Assembly: GCA_944381325.1 (NCBI GenBank)
Contig: CALWKS010000005.1
Span: 1 to 38,826 of the forward strand
Reading direction: 5' to 3'
DNA: 38,826 nucleotides
DNA from: an uncultured Christensenellaceae bacterium
GTDB lineage: Bacteria > Bacillota > Clostridia > Christensenellales > UBA3700
This document shows positions 17,350-26,931 of this stretch, in pieces. Both the position numbers and the translations under genes were made by a program. Position 1 is the stretch's first letter, and each line of letters begins with the position of its first letter. The notes beneath the pieces were generated by a model. That model did not search any database. It saw only the letters and a list, made by a program, of their open reading frames with translations, and was not told the DNA's origin.

Positions 17350-19119
17350 ATGTTTGAAATAAGAAAAGACAGTTTTTATATCGACGGAAAACCTTTCAGA
17401 CTATTTTCCGGAGCTATGCACTATTTCAGAATTCTGCCTGAATACTGGGACGACAGATTTCTGAAAATGAAAGCAGCAGGTTTCAATGCGGTTGAAACGG
17501 TCATGTGCTGGAATATGCATGAGCCGAAAGAAGGACAGTTCTGCTTCGACGGCATTTACGATATCGCCGCTTATTGCAGGATCGCGCAGAAATACGGTAT
17601 GTACGTTATCATCCGTCCGGGTCCTTATACTTGTGCGGAATGGGATTTCGGCGGTTTCCCGGCATGGCTTCTCAAGGATAAAAATCTGCGCATCAGATGC
17701 AACGACCCCGTATATATGCAGAAGGTCGAGAACTATTTCAGAAGAGCGCTCAAAGAAATCGTACCGCTTCAGATTACGCACGGAGGCAACATTATAGCAA
17801 TGCAGATAGAAAACGAATACGGCTCTTACGGCAATGACAAGAAATATCTTTGCCGTATTGAAAACGTTCTCAGAGAAAACGGGGTAGACGTTCCTCTGTT
17901 CACTTCTGACGGCACTACGTCTGAAATGCTTTCGGGCGGAACTTTGCCGCACGTTTACAAAACTCTGAACTTCGGCTCGAGGGCGGACAGCGCGTTCAAT
18001 TGCCTTAAGGGTATGCAGGACGATATGCCCAGGACGTGTATGGAATTCTGGTGCGGCTGGTTCGACCACTGGGGCGAAAGACACCATACTCGCAATGCCG
18101 CTTCGGTTTCGGCAGAGGTGGGGAAGCTGGTCGACAGCGGTTGCAACGTGAATATCTATATGTTCCACGGCGGCACGAATTTCGGTTTTACTGCGGGCGC
18201 GAACTTCGGCGGAAAATATCAGCCTACGGTTACCAGTTACGACGACGCCGCGCTTCTTAATGAATACGGCGATTACACAAAAGCTTATCACAAGGTAAGA
18301 AAAGTGCTGTATAAAGCTCAGGGACTGGACGAGAACGCTCCTTTGCCGCCTCGTCCGCAATTGCAGAATATAGGCAAGGTAAAGTTTACAAAGAAAGCCG
18401 ATCTGTGGCAAAACCTCTACGTTCTGGGAGAAAAGCACCACAGCGCAACCCCTGAAAGCATGGAGCGCTTCGGTCAGAATTTCGGTTATATCCTTTATAC
18501 GAAAACCCTTAAAGGAAAATACGGCGCGAGGAAACTCTACATCGAAGGCGCTCACGACATAGTTTACGTGCGCATAAACGGCAGAATGGTAAAACGATAT
18601 GACAGAAGCTCTGTCCTCAATCTGCTTTCTTCAGATTACAGAAGATCAGACGGCTTTTCGCTCAATATGCCTTCTTTCGACGGAGAGGTAAAAATAGAGA
18701 TCCTCGTGGAAGGAATGGGCAGAGTTAATTACGGCCCTGAAACCGAAAACGACCGCAAGGGAATTCAGAAGGTGAAGCTCGGATATCAGACTATATTTGA
18801 CTGGGATATATACACTTTGCCTATGGACAATCTCGATAAGGCAGATTATTCTCTTAAGGCTGAAGACAATGCGTCTTGTATTCTTGAAGGCGAGTTTACG
18901 GCTGAGAAGGGCAAGGATTGTTTTGTGGATACAAAGGGCTTTAAAAAAGGCTTCATCCTCGTCAACGGCTTCAATATCGGCAGATACTGGAACAAAGGAC
19001 CGCAGCGCACACTTTATCTGCCCGCGCCTTTGCTTAAAGAGAAAAACACGATAACGATTGTTGAGCAGGAAGGATGCGGCGCAACGGAAATTACTATAGG
19101 AGACAAGCACAGACTATGA
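17350..19119 (+). CDS. GH35 beta-galactosidase (1 of 2)
   Basis: This 589-residue protein is a textbook GH35 enzyme. It begins with LFSGAMHYFRILPEYW, followed by ETVMCWNMHEPKEGQFCFDG and IIRPGPYTCAEWDFGG. The acid/base is E156 in MQIENEYGSYG and the nucleophile is E232 in CMEFWCGWFDHWG. The MFHGGTNFG block and C-terminal jelly-roll domains complete a normal length. There is no signal peptide. It would remove terminal beta-linked galactose, for example Gal-beta1,3-GalNAc or Gal-beta1,3/4-GlcNAc exposed after fucose and alpha-galactose are taken off. GGAAGG precedes the start, 10 bases after the preceding stop. Confidence 0.94.
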   Translation: MFEIRKDSFYIDGKPFRLFSGAMHYFRILPEYWDDRFLKMKAAGFNAVETVMCWNMHEPKEGQFCFDGIYDIAAYCRIAQKYGMYVIIRPGPYTCAEWDFGGFPAWLLKDKNLRIRCNDPVYMQKVENYFRRALKEIVPLQITHGGNIIAMQIENEYGSYGNDKKYLCRIENVLRENGVDVPLFTSDGTTSEMLSGGTLPHVYKTLNFGSRADSAFNCLKGMQDDMPRTCMEFWCGWFDHWGERHHTRNAASVSAEVGKLVDSGCNVNIYMFHGGTNFGFTAGANFGGKYQPTVTSYDDAALLNEYGDYTKAYHKVRKVLYKAQGLDENAPLPPRPQLQNIGKVKFTKKADLWQNLYVLGEKHHSATPESMERFGQNFGYILYTKTLKGKYGARKLYIEGAHDIVYVRINGRMVKRYDRSSVLNLLSSDYRRSDGFSLNMPSFDGEVKIEILVEGMGRVNYGPETENDRKGIQKVKLGYQTIFDWDIYTLPMDNLDKADYSLKAEDNASCILEGEFTAEKGKDCFVDTKGFKKGFILVNGFNIGRYWNKGPQRTLYLPAPLLKEKNTITIVEQEGCGATEITIGDKHRL

Positions 19120-21302
19120 ACTGCTTAAAGACTGACGGCAGACTGTTTTACATAGAGACGGCGCGTACCTGTTACGTTTTTTCAATAGAACACGGGTATG
19201 CGGAACATCTGTATTACGGAGCTAAGATACCTTATTCGGATTGCAACGCGCTGAGGGAGAAAAGAAGCGTTATACTGGTAAATACGCTTTATCCGTATGA
19301 AGATCCGTCGTATTCTTTCGATTGCAAGGGATTCGAGTTTTCTCTGCCTTTCAGAGGAGACAGCAGAAGCGCGTCTGTCAATCTCGTATGCGACGACAAG
19401 GTTTTTGATTTCGAATACGAAGGTTACGAAAAGAATTTCAGACCCGAGCAATCTCCGATGCCTCTTCCGAGGAAATACGATTATGCTCTCAACGTGCGCT
19501 TTAATGACAGAAGCCACGAAGGGGTACGCCTGGAGACGCGTTATCTTATCAGTTACGATGAAGACGTTATAGCAAGATACTGCGTGCTGATAAACGCAAG
19601 CGGCAAAGATATAAAAGTTCTCAAATTTTCCAGCGCGCAGACAGATATGTCTGCTGAAAACAAAAAACTCATTACTTTCCACGGCGCATGGGGAAGAGAG
19701 ATGTCCAAGATGTCGCAGGATATAACGTGCGGCAGATATACTCACGGCAGTTTCAGCGGTATGAGCAGCGCAGAATGCAATCCGTTATTCTTCGTATCTG
19801 ACGCAAACGCGGGAGAAAACAGCGGCGAAGTTTACGGATTCAATCTCATGTACAGCGCGTCTCACGAAATAAGCACAGAAAAAACTCCGTACGGCGGACT
19901 CAGGATATTGCACGGAATTCAAAGCGAAAACCTCTTATATACTGTTCCGTCAGGAGAAAAATTCACGTCTCCGTGTAGTTTATCCACTTTTTCTGATAAA
20001 GGCTTCAACGGCGCATCAGAGAATTTCCACCGCTTTGTTTCAAAAGCAGTATTGAGAAAAAAAGAAATACCCGTCATGCTCAATACGTGGGAAGCGGTTT
20101 ATTTCTCTATGAACGAAGACAAGATGAAAAAACTTGCGGATAATGCGGCGGCGGCAGGCTTTGAATGCCTCGTGATAGACGACGGCTGGTTTTCAGGGCG
20201 CAACGACGATACGACTTCTCTCGGAGACTGGAGAGAGGACATAAAGAAATTCCCGGGCGGAATGAAAGCGCTGTCTTCTTACTTTGCTTCAAAGGGATTG
20301 AAAACGGGAATATGGATCGAGCCTGAAATGATAAGCAGAAAAAGCTATCTTTTCCGCATTCAAAGCGAATACGCTCTTGCGGACGACAGGCTGAGACCTG
20401 TAGTGGGACGCAGTCAGTATATCCTCGACCTTACGAATCCCGCAGTTGCGAAGTATGTGGAAGAGAGCGTTTCAAGACTTGTGGAGGAATACGGCGCAGA
20501 ATACGTCAAATGGGATTTCAACCGCAGATTCGCAGAGGTAAAAGCAGAGAAGGGCAGCGGATATTTTTACGATTATATAAGCGCTCTTTACGCTATACTT
20601 GCAAGACTGAACGAGAAATATCCTCAGCTTATCATAGAAAACTGTGCGTCGGGCGGCGGCAGGTTCGATCTCGGAATGGCTTACTACACTTCCTGCGGCT
20701 GGGCTTCAGACAATACCAATCCGCTTTCTAGGGCGAGAATACAGAGGGGTGTTTCTTACGGATATCCGCTCAGCTTCACGCTCAACCACGTGGCGGCTTC
20801 TCCGGGGCATCAGACGAGAAGGGCAAGCGATATTAAAGACAGAATAAATACGGCGTTTTTGGGCGTGTTCGGCGTTCAGGCAGATATATCAGTGATAAGC
20901 GAAGACGAGGCAGACGAAGTAAGACAGGCTGTATCGCTTTATAAAGTATTCAGAAAAGAACTGTACGATTCGACCGTTTACCGGCTTTTCGAAGACGGCG
21001 ACGGATATGTGATAATGCAGACTCTTTCGCAGGATAAAAAATCGGGCTTCTTGTTCCTGATGAGAGAAAAATTCGATACAGTTACGCAGTTACCCGTAAT
21101 CAGACTTAAAGGATTGGAAAAAGACAAGTGTTACCGCATAAAAGGAGACAGCACAGACGTCTGTGCGTCGGGCGAAACACTTGAAAAGGCAGGACTTGTT
21201 CTTCCTCAGAACTATCAGGGAGCAGAAACATCTGACGGAATACTCAATCTTACCGACGGAAAAACTCTTCTGCTCAGAATAACTCAAAAGGAGTGCTTAT
21301 GA
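19116..21302 (+). CDS. GH36 alpha-galactosidase
   Basis: This 728-residue enzyme has the usual GH36 order: an N-terminal beta-sandwich (about 1-310) then a catalytic barrel. Motifs are LNTWEAVYF, LVIDDGWF, GIWIEPEM, and EYVKWDFNR with the nucleophile D467. ENCASGGGRFD and GWASDNT follow, the latter with the acid/base D532, and HVAASPGHQT closes the set. The start at 19116 gives the normal N-terminus MNCLKTDGRLFYIE and an ATGA overlap with the preceding stop; a longer form from 19074 would overlap the GH35 gene by 46 bases. It lacks a signal peptide. It hydrolyses terminal alpha-galactosides, possibly also alpha-GalNAc. Together with the GH110 enzyme it gives two routes to alpha-linked galactose. 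Confidence 0.93.
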   Translation: MNCLKTDGRLFYIETARTCYVFSIEHGYAEHLYYGAKIPYSDCNALREKRSVILVNTLYPYEDPSYSFDCKGFEFSLPFRGDSRSASVNLVCDDKVFDFEYEGYEKNFRPEQSPMPLPRKYDYALNVRFNDRSHEGVRLETRYLISYDEDVIARYCVLINASGKDIKVLKFSSAQTDMSAENKKLITFHGAWGREMSKMSQDITCGRYTHGSFSGMSSAECNPLFFVSDANAGENSGEVYGFNLMYSASHEISTEKTPYGGLRILHGIQSENLLYTVPSGEKFTSPCSLSTFSDKGFNGASENFHRFVSKAVLRKKEIPVMLNTWEAVYFSMNEDKMKKLADNAAAAGFECLVIDDGWFSGRNDDTTSLGDWREDIKKFPGGMKALSSYFASKGLKTGIWIEPEMISRKSYLFRIQSEYALADDRLRPVVGRSQYILDLTNPAVAKYVEESVSRLVEEYGAEYVKWDFNRRFAEVKAEKGSGYFYDYISALYAILARLNEKYPQLIIENCASGGGRFDLGMAYYTSCGWASDNTNPLSRARIQRGVSYGYPLSFTLNHVAASPGHQTRRASDIKDRINTAFLGVFGVQADISVISEDEADEVRQAVSLYKVFRKELYDSTVYRLFEDGDGYVIMQTLSQDKKSGFLFLMREKFDTVTQLPVIRLKGLEKDKCYRIKGDSTDVCASGETLEKAGLVLPQNYQGAETSDGILNLTDGKTLLLRITQKECL

Positions 21303-22585
21303 AATACACGCATGACTATACGAAATGTATGATGACGAAACTGATGATGGCGGTTCCTGACAGAAAGGGCGGAAGCGTTATACATTGCGACTGCGAAAAG
21401 GCGCTTGAAATCATAAAACAGACTGACAGACTTACGCTCGGAATAAAGAAAATAGTTTATCTCGTCGGCTGGCAATATAACGGACACGACGATAAATACC
21501 CCGCGTTTTTCAAGGTCAACGAAGGGATAAAAAGAAAGTGCGACGAAACAGCGCATCAGAGCCTTCTCTGGCTTATAGAGGAAGCAAAGAAATACAACAC
21601 TATCGTCAGCGTTCATATAAACTTTGCCGACGCTTACGAGGACAGCCCCTTGTTCAACGATTTTGTCAAAGCGGGCGCGCTTATAAGAAACGCTTTCGGC
21701 AAGCCTGCGAAGATAGAAAAATACAACGGCAAGCCTTGTTATAAGGTCAGCTTTAAAGAAGAATGGGAGAGCGGTCTGTTTAAAAAGCGCGTAGACAGGA
21801 TTCTCGAGATGCTTCCGCTGGAAGAAGCAGGCACAGTACATGTAGACAATTTCCAGTGTTACGTAAACCGTAAACCGTTCGTCAGCGCTGCCGAGATGCA
21901 GGCTTACAGAGACAAGATGATAGAATATCTTGCTGAAAAGGGTATAGACATAACTTCTGAATTTACATACAGAGAGGGCGAGGGCACTGCGCTTCTTTAC
22001 GGCAGAATTACCAGAGACGTTACGCCCACACGCTATCCCATGGCGCTTCTCGACAAGATCCCCGCGGTGTGGTGGGTAGACAAGATGACGAAGCAGGAGT
22101 ACTTCGATTGTTATCCTCAAAGATATTGCGGCGGTATGCCCAAGGACAAGAAAATCAGGAGTATTTTATACGGCAACATACACGGCGAGGACGTGTGGTG
22201 CATGGAAAACTGGCAGAGAGAATTCACAAAGCAGTTCTACACGGTCAATCTGCCTTTCTTCTATCTTGCAGGCAAGAAGAAAAAACGCTTTGGCAAGGGC
22301 AGAAATTCGATTGAATTCGAAGACGGCACCGTAAGCTCTGCCTGCGGAAAAATAAGCAAGGACGGTCAGGTGCTGAAGGACAAGGATTACGTTTTCTTGC
22401 CTTATATGCAGGGATACGCGGTATACAGCGGGCAGAGAGAAACGGCTGAAGGCTTTATCGACTCTGAAAATGCTCAGATATTTGAAATCACCGCTCAGGG
22501 GCTTGAACTTAAGGAAGAGGTGAAAGCAAGTGGAGGAAAGATAAAGTTCAATTGTAAGAAAAACACGGCTTATTACGTGAAATAG
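21299..22585 (+). CDS. GH101-related putative alpha-glycosidase (428 aa)
   Basis: This protein looks like the compact barrel proteins related to GH101 endo-alpha-N-acetylgalactosaminidases (the GHL group), though it is much smaller than GH101 itself. Early blocks are KIVYLVGWQYNGHDDKYPAF and TIVSVHINFADAYEDSPLF. The candidate nucleophile is D183 in GTVHVDNFQCY and the candidate acid/base is E221 in DITSEFTYREGE, 38 residues later. A small C-terminal beta domain ends the protein. No signal peptide is present, so it would act on imported sugars or glycopeptides. AAAAGGAG fixes the start at 21299, overlapping the GH36 stop (ATGA); a GTG two codons earlier is rejected. The substrate, perhaps GalNAc-alpha linked to Ser/Thr, is inference. 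Confidence 0.6.
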   Translation: MKYTHDYTKCMMTKLMMAVPDRKGGSVIHCDCEKALEIIKQTDRLTLGIKKIVYLVGWQYNGHDDKYPAFFKVNEGIKRKCDETAHQSLLWLIEEAKKYNTIVSVHINFADAYEDSPLFNDFVKAGALIRNAFGKPAKIEKYNGKPCYKVSFKEEWESGLFKKRVDRILEMLPLEEAGTVHVDNFQCYVNRKPFVSAAEMQAYRDKMIEYLAEKGIDITSEFTYREGEGTALLYGRITRDVTPTRYPMALLDKIPAVWWVDKMTKQEYFDCYPQRYCGGMPKDKKIRSILYGNIHGEDVWCMENWQREFTKQFYTVNLPFFYLAGKKKKRFGKGRNSIEFEDGTVSSACGKISKDGQVLKDKDYVFLPYMQGYAVYSGQRETAEGFIDSENAQIFEITAQGLELKEEVKASGGKIKFNCKKNTAYYVK

Positions 22586-22601
22586 GAGGAAAGGGAAAAT
22601 T

Positions 22602-23768
22602 ATGAAAAAAATCATTATCGCCGTCATAGCTCTGATTATGTCGGTTACGGCAGTCTTTTTTGTCGGTTGCGACGGGGAAGACAAGAAATATTTTGAAAAA
22701 GTGTCTTCTTATTCCTTTTGGGACAACAATGGGGAAGAAGCAGTCGCACAGTACAAATTTTACGAGGTCATGGACAGCTTTTTCTCGGAAGGGGAAATCG
22801 TTGACGGCAGTTGCATAAAAGACGGCAAGACCAGAAAGATTCTGTTTGTAGGAATGGACGGAGTAAGAGCGGACGCGCTTACCAATATCTTCTACGACGA
22901 AAACGATTTCGATACAAACGGGTACAATTATCCCTGCACCGATTACAGCGGAATAAACGCGGTTAAGTCTGAAGGCGGACTTTACATAGCGTATGCAGGC
23001 GGAGAAAAAGGCAAGGACAGCGAGCAGGAGACGTCAACCTGCGCAGGATGGACAAGCGAACTTACGGGTGCATGGCATACCATTCACGGAGTGGATTCCA
23101 ATAACGATCCCAAAAATACAAACAAAGACACGATAATGCTTAAGTATGCAAAACTCGGACTTGATACCGGGCTTGCTTTCGACTGGGGGCAGTATTTCGA
23201 CGTTACGCTGAGAGAAGAGGTGTCATATCTTCTTGCAAATCCCGAAACTCCGATGCTTCTCAGAGATCTTGACAGACCCGTTGCACAGTCATTGCAGGAC
23301 ATTGTTAAAAACGAAAAACTTAAAGACGAAGAAGATATCCTTGCAAAAGATATTGAGCATTACAATGCCGTTGCAATGAAGAATGTCGGTGAAAATGCAG
23401 AGTACGACGTCGCAATGAAGGATTACCTGCTTGAAAGAATAGAGGCAGGGGACGACTTTGTCGGCGGAATTTTCCATGCGCCTGACAGCAACGGTCATAC
23501 TTACGGTTTTTCCAACGAAGACAATCATTACGTGAATAGCGTAAGAAACTCCGACGCTTATATTTACACTCTTTTCAATACGATAAAGGAAAGAGAAGAA
23601 ACGATGAACGAGGAGTGGCTGATCATAGTAACCGCAGACCACGGCGGCAGCGGAAAGGGACACGGCAAACAGATATACGAGCATCGCACCATCTGGGTGG
23701 CTTGCAACAGAAAATTCGATCAAAGTCTTTTCGGCAAAGGCTATGACGGATACAGGGAGGCAGAATGA
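22602..23768 (+). CDS. Alkaline phosphatase-superfamily phosphodiesterase/nucleotide pyrophosphatase-like lipoprotein
   Basis: This 388-residue lipoprotein has a signal peptide ending in a lipobox (FFVGC, Cys at about residue 24), so it should be anchored outside the membrane. Two-metal-site motifs of the superfamily are visible: FVGMDGVRAD, a candidate nucleophile T151 in CAGWTSELTG, HAPDSNGHTYG, and TADHGGSGKGHG. These resemble type I phosphodiesterases/NPPs and related phosphatases rather than sulfatases, since no C-x-P-S-R formylglycine motif is present. The ribosome binding site AGGAGGAAAGGG is strong. It overlaps the next start (ATGA). Its substrate could be a phosphodiester on a glycan, teichoic acid or nucleotide sugar; the sequence does not decide. 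Confidence 0.82.
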   Translation: MKKIIIAVIALIMSVTAVFFVGCDGEDKKYFEKVSSYSFWDNNGEEAVAQYKFYEVMDSFFSEGEIVDGSCIKDGKTRKILFVGMDGVRADALTNIFYDENDFDTNGYNYPCTDYSGINAVKSEGGLYIAYAGGEKGKDSEQETSTCAGWTSELTGAWHTIHGVDSNNDPKNTNKDTIMLKYAKLGLDTGLAFDWGQYFDVTLREEVSYLLANPETPMLLRDLDRPVAQSLQDIVKNEKLKDEEDILAKDIEHYNAVAMKNVGENAEYDVAMKDYLLERIEAGDDFVGGIFHAPDSNGHTYGFSNEDNHYVNSVRNSDAYIYTLFNTIKEREETMNEEWLIIVTADHGGSGKGHGKQIYEHRTIWVACNRKFDQSLFGKGYDGYREAE

Positions 23769-25831
23769 CAAAGATCTTGAAAGAGGTCAGAGCAAGTTAT
23801 ACTGCAAAGGATGCCGATGCGGGATTTGCTTTTTCCAATATCGACAGCGGTTACGGGGCGACTAACAGATACATCACGTTGAACGGCAAGCCGCTCATCG
23901 TCATTTCGGGAGAAATGCATTTCAGCCGTTATGACAGGAAGTACTGGGAGACAGAGATTCTCAAAATGAAAGCGGGCGGTCTCAACTGCATCGCTACATA
24001 CGTTTTCTGGAATCATCACGAAAGAAAGTGCGGAGTTTTCGACTTTGAAGGCAATAACGACGTAGCCGCTTTTGTCGGACTTTGCAAAAAGTGCGGCATG
24101 AAGGTCATTCTGAGGATAGGTCCCTGGTGTCACGGCGAGGTTAAGAGAGGCGGTTTTCCCGATTACCTGGCTTTTGTCGCGGGAAAGAGAAGAAGCACGC
24201 CGCTATATATCTATTTCGTAAAACGTTTCTGGCGCGCGCTGGCTCAGCAGGTCAAAGAATTCTGCGACGGGGAGACAGTCATAGGAATTCAGCTTGAAAA
24301 CGAGTACGGCGGAAGAATAAACCATATCTTAAAGTTGCGCGAAGCAGCTGAAGAGGCAGGATTTAAAACTCCGTTCTTTACAATGACCGCATGGCCTACC
24401 AATACTCACGACGTCAGGTTCTTGCCAACGTTCGGCGGTTATCCCGAAGCACCCTGGACGCAGAACAAAAAACCGCTTGCGCCGTGCGGAAGATTTGCGA
24501 TCACAGAGGGAAGAAGCGAAGTGGCAATAGGAGAAGACTTATTGGGAGAAATCAACACGGGCGCAGATTTTTCTGCTTTTCCTTATGCTCTTTGCGAAAC
24601 CGGTACAGGCAATCAGGTAACCCAGCACAGAAGACCTGTGATTTCTGAAAACGACGGCTACGGAGTGGCTTTTGCAAAGCTGGCTTCAGGCGCGGTATGG
24701 CTGGGATATTATATGTATCACGGCGGCCGTAATCCTCAGGACAGACCCATGCAGGAGAGCAGACGCACTTTTTATCCCAACGATTATCCGATAGTCGACT
24801 ACGATTTTCAGGCACCGATATCCAAAGACGGTGAGGTGCGCGGACATGCCGACAGATTAAGGCTTATTCATATCTTTTTGTCTCAGAACGAGGAAAGCTT
24901 TGCAAGAACGCAGACTTTCTTCAGCAAGGACAGACAGATGCCTTATTTCTCTTTCAGAGGAGACGAGAAAGGCGGATACGTATTCTTGTCGAATTACGAA
25001 AGAGGTCTTAAAGTAAAAGAGGAAACCGTAGATATTGCGATCGAGGCGCAGTCGTATTCACTTAATATACCGTCGTTGAAAGTTGATGCTGAAGATATGT
25101 TTTTCTTCCCTGTAATGCAGGAATACGGCGGAATAAAATTCGATTACATAACGGCTCAGCCGATTGTCGTACTCAAAGACGGAAAGGATACACACGCGTA
25201 TTTTGTAGAATACGGTTGCGGCGTAAGGCTGAAAAAAGACGGCGCAGAAGAAACCGTCGATTCAGATAAAAAGGTATACAAAACAGCCGACGGAACTCTT
25301 ACAATGCACTTTTTGTCGCTCGAAGAAGCAAAAAAACTATACGTCTTTTCAGGTAAAGCCGTGTTCTCTGAATTTCCTCTTTACGAGAAAGAAGGAAAGA
25401 TATATTGCGAGAAGAAAACGCAATTGCCTTTTTCAACTGTCAGAATAAACGTTTCGGAGAGGAAAAATCTGCCGTACTCTTCTTATATGTTTTCTTCAGG
25501 AAAGAGGGGATATTATTCGATAGCGGCAGACAATAAAGAACTTGAGGACGGAGATATCGAAATAACGCTTGCAATGAAAGGGCTAAATCTTCAGCTGTTC
25601 AAGGAAAAGAGAATCGTTGACGATTATTTCAATACCGACGGCAACTTTGTGTTCAGACTTGCAAGAGTTGCTGACAAGGACAAAAAAGAAAGCAATTTTA
25701 TTGCAAGGATATGCGCTGCCACCGGGCACGGAAGCGGCAAAGTCTATAACGAGATAAATATCCAGCCCGACGAGATCGGACTGTCTGTCGGATCGGTAAA
25801 AAAGATTACGACAGAGGAGGTAAAATTATGA
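23765..25831 (+). CDS. GH35-type beta-galactosidase, divergent (2 of 2)
   Basis: This 688-residue protein has the GH35 barrel pattern: ISGEMHFSRYDRKYW, TYVFWNHHERKCGVFDFEG and LRIGPWCHGEVKRGGFPD. The acid/base is E180 in QLENEYGG, and E278 in ALCETGTGNQV is the likely nucleophile. LGYYMYHGGRNP follows. It is about 100 residues longer than the first GH35 and differs at the nucleophile block (CETG instead of MEFWCG), so specificity probably differs. The N-terminus is extended by about 35 residues before the core, without a signal peptide. It is translationally coupled at both ends, with ATGA overlaps to the phosphodiesterase gene before it and the metallophosphoesterase gene after it. Confidence 0.85.
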   Translation: MTKILKEVRASYTAKDADAGFAFSNIDSGYGATNRYITLNGKPLIVISGEMHFSRYDRKYWETEILKMKAGGLNCIATYVFWNHHERKCGVFDFEGNNDVAAFVGLCKKCGMKVILRIGPWCHGEVKRGGFPDYLAFVAGKRRSTPLYIYFVKRFWRALAQQVKEFCDGETVIGIQLENEYGGRINHILKLREAAEEAGFKTPFFTMTAWPTNTHDVRFLPTFGGYPEAPWTQNKKPLAPCGRFAITEGRSEVAIGEDLLGEINTGADFSAFPYALCETGTGNQVTQHRRPVISENDGYGVAFAKLASGAVWLGYYMYHGGRNPQDRPMQESRRTFYPNDYPIVDYDFQAPISKDGEVRGHADRLRLIHIFLSQNEESFARTQTFFSKDRQMPYFSFRGDEKGGYVFLSNYERGLKVKEETVDIAIEAQSYSLNIPSLKVDAEDMFFFPVMQEYGGIKFDYITAQPIVVLKDGKDTHAYFVEYGCGVRLKKDGAEETVDSDKKVYKTADGTLTMHFLSLEEAKKLYVFSGKAVFSEFPLYEKEGKIYCEKKTQLPFSTVRINVSERKNLPYSSYMFSSGKRGYYSIAADNKELEDGDIEITLAMKGLNLQLFKEKRIVDDYFNTDGNFVFRLARVADKDKKESNFIARICAATGHGSGKVYNEINIQPDEIGLSVGSVKKITTEEVKL

Positions 25832-26919
25832 CAAGAAGCAAAAAAGGACTGACTGTTTTGTTGACTGTTGCATTGTGCTTGCTTGCGGTTTTTCAGCTTT
25901 TTGCGTTGACCGGGTGCGATGATCAACAAGAACAGAATCAACCTCCGCGCGAGAAGAAGTATCTCGAAGAGTGGAGCGAAGACGTTGAATTTTCAACCGA
26001 TTACTTCCCGAATATAGAAAAAGAGCCGGGCAAGAAGTTTAAGATCATGCTGCTTACAGATCTTCAGCTGTGGGGCGACCTGAGCGCTAACAATGAAGTT
26101 TACATAATGATGGACGAGCTGGTCGCAGAAGCAAATCCCGATCTTATTATTTTGCTCGGAGATAACGTGTCCGGTCTTACGACAGACTACCTGCTCAAAG
26201 AACTCATTGCAAAGATGGAAAGCTACAAAATCCCGTGGGCTCCCGTTTTCGGAAACCACGATACTGAAGGTCTTATGAAACTGGACGCTCAGGCACAGAA
26301 ATACGAAGAAGCGGAATACTGTCTTTTTGAAACAGGTCCCGAAAATCTTTACGGCGCAGGCAATTATGCGATAAACATTACAGAAAACGGAAAAGCGGTG
26401 CAGACTCTGTTCTTCTTCGACAACGGCAGATATACAAAATACGAGGACGGTACGGAAAAAGAAATATACCTCAGTGAAGAACAGATAGGCTGGTACGAAT
26501 GGACTGTCAAAGGAATGGCTGAAGCAGAAGGGCATACCGTGCCGTCTATGACATTCTCGCATTTTGCGATGCCGCAGTTCAGAACGGCAGTAGAAACGCT
26601 CTGCACTAAAGGCGAGAACGGATATTATTACGTCCCTGAAGAACTGGGCTTCGGTTACTGTCAGTATCTGCCCGGCGTAGCGCCTGTCGATTCAGGATTC
26701 TTTGCAAAAGCTAAGGAACTGGGAAGCACTACGCATATCTTCTGCGGACACGACCACGAAAACAACGCCAGCATACTTTATGAAGGAATAAGATTTACAT
26801 ACGGTCTTAAGACGGGTTGCTCGCCGAGACCGTGGAACGACGCGGATTATTACGGCGCAACCGTGATCGAGCTGGGAGATGACGTCAACCTTTACAACAT
26901 TGAAAAAGATAAAACTTGA
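25828..26919 (+). CDS. Calcineurin-like metallophosphoesterase lipoprotein (2 of 3), first metal motif DxQ
   Basis: This 363-residue protein has a lipoprotein signal peptide with lipobox ALTGC (Cys at about residue 30) followed by a Gln/Pro-rich linker. Phosphoesterase motifs are ILLGDNV, VFGNHDTEG, SHFAMPQF and FCGHDHENN. The first motif reads D78-L-Q80 where the family and its two paralogues here have D-x-H, so one metal ligand is changed. It may still be active, as other members tolerate substitutions, or it may have altered metal use. GAGGAGG precedes the start, which overlaps the GH35 stop. The domain outline (GAGNYAINI, FFDNG, IGWYEW) matches the paralogues at 11292 and 26932. It is exported and anchored. 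Confidence 0.85.
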   Translation: MTRSKKGLTVLLTVALCLLAVFQLFALTGCDDQQEQNQPPREKKYLEEWSEDVEFSTDYFPNIEKEPGKKFKIMLLTDLQLWGDLSANNEVYIMMDELVAEANPDLIILLGDNVSGLTTDYLLKELIAKMESYKIPWAPVFGNHDTEGLMKLDAQAQKYEEAEYCLFETGPENLYGAGNYAINITENGKAVQTLFFFDNGRYTKYEDGTEKEIYLSEEQIGWYEWTVKGMAEAEGHTVPSMTFSHFAMPQFRTAVETLCTKGENGYYYVPEELGFGYCQYLPGVAPVDSGFFAKAKELGSTTHIFCGHDHENNASILYEGIRFTYGLKTGCSPRPWNDADYYGATVIELGDDVNLYNIEKDKT

Positions 26920-26931
26920 GAGGTGAATATT

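Noticed and set aside
17401..18555. A long minus-strand open frame (384 codons) opposite the first GH35 gene
   Set aside because: It mirrors the coding strand of a clear GH35 gene, has no recognisable domain and no placed ribosome binding site.
19074..19115. Earlier ATG for the GH36 enzyme
   Set aside because: It would overlap the GH35 gene by 46 bases and add a basic leader not expected in GH36; 19116 gives the usual ATGA overlap.
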